A stretch of DNA of 16,233 nucleotides from UBA6544 sp049601975 (GTDB lineage: Bacteria; Pseudomonadota; Alphaproteobacteria; UBA8366). Shown here one piece after another: positions 14,800-16,233 of the stretch. A program made the translations under genes and the position numbers. The stretch covers positions 1-16,233 of the forward strand of contig JBMYRC010000097.1 of NCBI GenBank assembly GCA_049601975.1. Reading direction: 5' to 3'. Within the stretch, counting starts at the first letter, position 1. Every line of letters starts with the position of its first letter. Under the pieces are notes generated by a model. It saw nothing but the letters and a program-made list of their open reading frames with translations. It was not told where the DNA came from and searched no databases.

Positions 14800-15421
14800 A
14801 CGATGTCGTCATCATAGGTGGCAAGACGTTACACCCGGACATGAAAGCCATGCTAGACGCCCGCGCAGCATCAGGTCCGACGGTCACTATCGAAGAACAG
14901 CGCGACGCGTGGACAGACTATAGCCAAGCGCTCTCGACACCGCACCCGGCCGACATGAAGGTCGAAGACCGTGTTTTGTCGCTGGATCACGGCAAAGTCA
15001 CGGTCCGGGTCTATACGCCGCCGTCCGCTTCCGGCGATGCGCCCTGCGTGATTTATTCTCATGGTTGTAGATTCATGAAAGGCGATCTCGACAGCTCCGA
15101 CAAGTTCGCGTGGGGCGCGGCGCAAGATTGCGGCGCCGTCGTCGTCAGCGTCGATTACCGTTTGGCACCGGAACATCCGTTACCCGCCGCCTTCAACGAC
15201 GTCTAAGGAACCCAGTGTCATGTCGCGGAGAATCCCGCGGGTTTCGGTATCGACACGAATCGAATCGCGGTCTTTGGAGACAGCGCCGGCGGAAACCTGT
15301 CCGCCGCTACTGCATTGGCGGCGCGCGACCGCAACGGCCCAAGATAGTAGCTCAATCGCTGCTCTATCCCGGCACTGGGCTTGAGCAATCCGGTGGCTCC
15401 TATGAAGAGAACGCGGAAAGC
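14796..15421 (+). pseudogene. HSL-family (alpha/beta hydrolase-3) esterase remnant, nonsense and frameshift
   Basis: It starts with ATG overlapping the MFS stop and has a strong Shine-Dalgarno (GGAGGGAG, 14781-14788). The first 136 codons are recognisable HSL esterase, including VVVSVDYRLAPEHPLPAAF at 115-133. The oxyanion motif HGGGF reads HGCRF (89-93); each lost Gly is one base change away (GGT to TGT, GGA to AGA). A TAA at 15204-15206 interrupts the frame where the family usually has Tyr. The same frame then continues with CHVAENPAGFGID and the nucleophile elbow FGDSAGGNLSAATALAARD (Ser codon 15282-15284). Near 15339-15342 a net -1 shift moves the match (KIVAQSLLYPGTGLEQSG) to another frame, which runs to about 15421. 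The Asp/His part of the catalytic triad is absent. Any product would be a 136-residue fragment, not an esterase. Confidence 0.85.
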
Positions 15422-16233
15422 GGAATCCGCGCGGTCGCGGCACCAATGTTCCGCGACGCACGTTGGTTCACAACCGACGGCCACGCCTTGCAATACGATT
15501 GGGACGAGGGGGCTGGACAAGAAACTTTCGCGGAAGCGCGACGGCAAATCGACCTCGCCAATCAACACCGCTCAGGACGGCTTTCCGGCATGGTGTGCCC
15601 AGCCCAGGTTGATACTTGTTCCGCTGCCCTAATCGAGGAAGCTCACGGTTTTTCGGAAGAATGGAATCTACCGTTCCAAATTCACGCTGCGCAGAACGTC
15701 ACCAAATTCCACGAGATGTTCCGCCGCCACGGCAAGACGCCGATCCGCTGGCTGCATTATATCGGCGCGCTTGGTAGCCATTCCATCATTGGCCACGGCA
15801 TCTTTCTCGACCATCACCCCTGGCTGCATTGGACGACGCGGAAGGATCTCGATCTCCTGGCGGAGACCGGCACCACGGTCGCGCATTGTCCAACCGTCTT
15901 CCTGCGCCGCGGCATCACGCTAAGAACTTTCGGCACCTATGTGCGGGCCGGTGTGAACGTGGGTATCGGAACCGACACTTATCCGCATAACTTTCTGGAA
16001 GAGATGCGGAGCACCGCCAATCACGCGCGCACGATGGCGGAGACCGTCGATGATGTCGGTCCGCGAACCGTTGCGGAGCCTGATATATGTCGCGGCGGAT
16101 CGCGCAATTCGCGACGTTTATGTGGATGAAGAGTGTGTCCTGCGCAACGGCACGCCGCTCAATATAGATCTTCAAGCCGCATCTTCGGACCTTGAAGCCT
16201 CACAAAAGAGGTCGCTGGAACAGGTCTCCGGAC
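15422..16233 (+). pseudogene. Amidohydrolase (cytosine deaminase/AtzA-like) remnant, N-terminus and internal segment lost
   Basis: Directly in frame after the esterase remnant the sequence becomes that of a metal-dependent amidohydrolase: APMFRDARWFTTDG, CPAQVDTCSAAL, FQIHAAQNVTKFHEM (metal His), IIGHGIFLDHH, TGTTVAHCPTVF and VGIGTDTYPHNFLEEMRS (metal Asp). The N-terminal roughly 200 residues with the HxH metal pair are missing. At about 16062 the match moves to another frame (REPLRSLIYVAADRAIRDVY...) and skips the usual 'ADVF..AT.GGA.ALGR..IG.L.PGAKAD' segment, so about 45 codons are gone; in the first frame a stop comes at 16127-16129. The second frame stays open to the window end, which cuts the C-terminus. 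Activity is not expected. A run-on reading of 15341-16129 would be a chimera of two families. Confidence 0.82.

Noticed and set aside
15110..15340. Start of a 339-codon open frame at the right end read as a real N-terminus
   Set aside because: Its first 77 codons (Arg-rich) are an out-of-frame reading of the esterase remnant; the true esterase match runs in the other frame up to about 15340.
1..16233. CRISPR arrays, tRNA/rRNA genes, insertion sequences, phage or toxin-antitoxin genes
   Set aside because: None recognised on reading both strands: no regularly spaced repeats beyond the single 18-nt pair, no tRNA-like cloverleaf noticed, no transposase or integrase motif.

Overview
The window reads as chromosomal DNA of a moderately G+C-rich proteobacterium, most likely an alphaproteobacterium. 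That assignment is inference. It rests on coding style, on the RecQ aromatic loop variant QWGPAFRPEY (from memory common in alphaproteobacteria), and on a dispersed GTCATTCCCGCGC palindrome of a type frequent in proteobacterial genomes. I see no phage, transposase, tRNA, rRNA or CRISPR sequence, and no transcriptional regulator gene.

Layout. (1) 1-1583 +: C-terminal ~95% of a thiamine-diphosphate enzyme whose start lies outside the window. (2) 1609-2781 +: voltage-gated-type K+ channel with a C-terminal cyclic-nucleotide-binding domain, with a consensus TATAAT only 6 nt before the ATG. (3) 5258-2784 -: two-gene transporter unit, a DHA2-type MFS exporter followed by an EamA/DMT permease. (4) 5336-8526 +: aromatic catabolism unit of alpha/beta hydrolase, 3-hydroxybenzoate 6-hydroxylase-like flavoprotein and gentisate 1,2-dioxygenase, with a 71-nt palindromic repeat between the last two genes. 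(5) 10376-8544 -: recQ helicase. (6) 13210-10576 -: closely spaced unit of SDR oxidoreductase, class I methyltransferase and an acyl-CoA-dehydrogenase-fold flavoprotein. (7) 13351-14799 +: second DHA2-type MFS transporter. (8) 14796-16233 +: a decayed composite locus. An HSL-family esterase remnant carries a nonsense codon, a frameshift and a damaged oxyanion motif, and runs in frame into a headless amidohydrolase remnant that has an internal deletion of its own.

How the genes may work together. The clearest biochemical logic is in region 4. The hydrolase could release a hydroxybenzoate from an ester or amide, the flavoprotein would para-hydroxylate 3-hydroxybenzoate to gentisate, and the dioxygenase would open the ring to maleylpyruvate. 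The later steps (maleylpyruvate isomerase, fumarylpyruvate hydrolase) are not in this window. Region 6 looks like another small-molecule modification or degradation unit of unknown substrate, placed divergently from an exporter. The rest are housekeeping (recQ) or membrane functions.

I found no convincing wholly new system. The items most worth a second look are the chimeric pseudogene at the right end, the hydrolase-hydroxylase-dioxygenase unit, the SDR-methyltransferase-flavoprotein unit, and the apparently leaderless K+ channel transcript.
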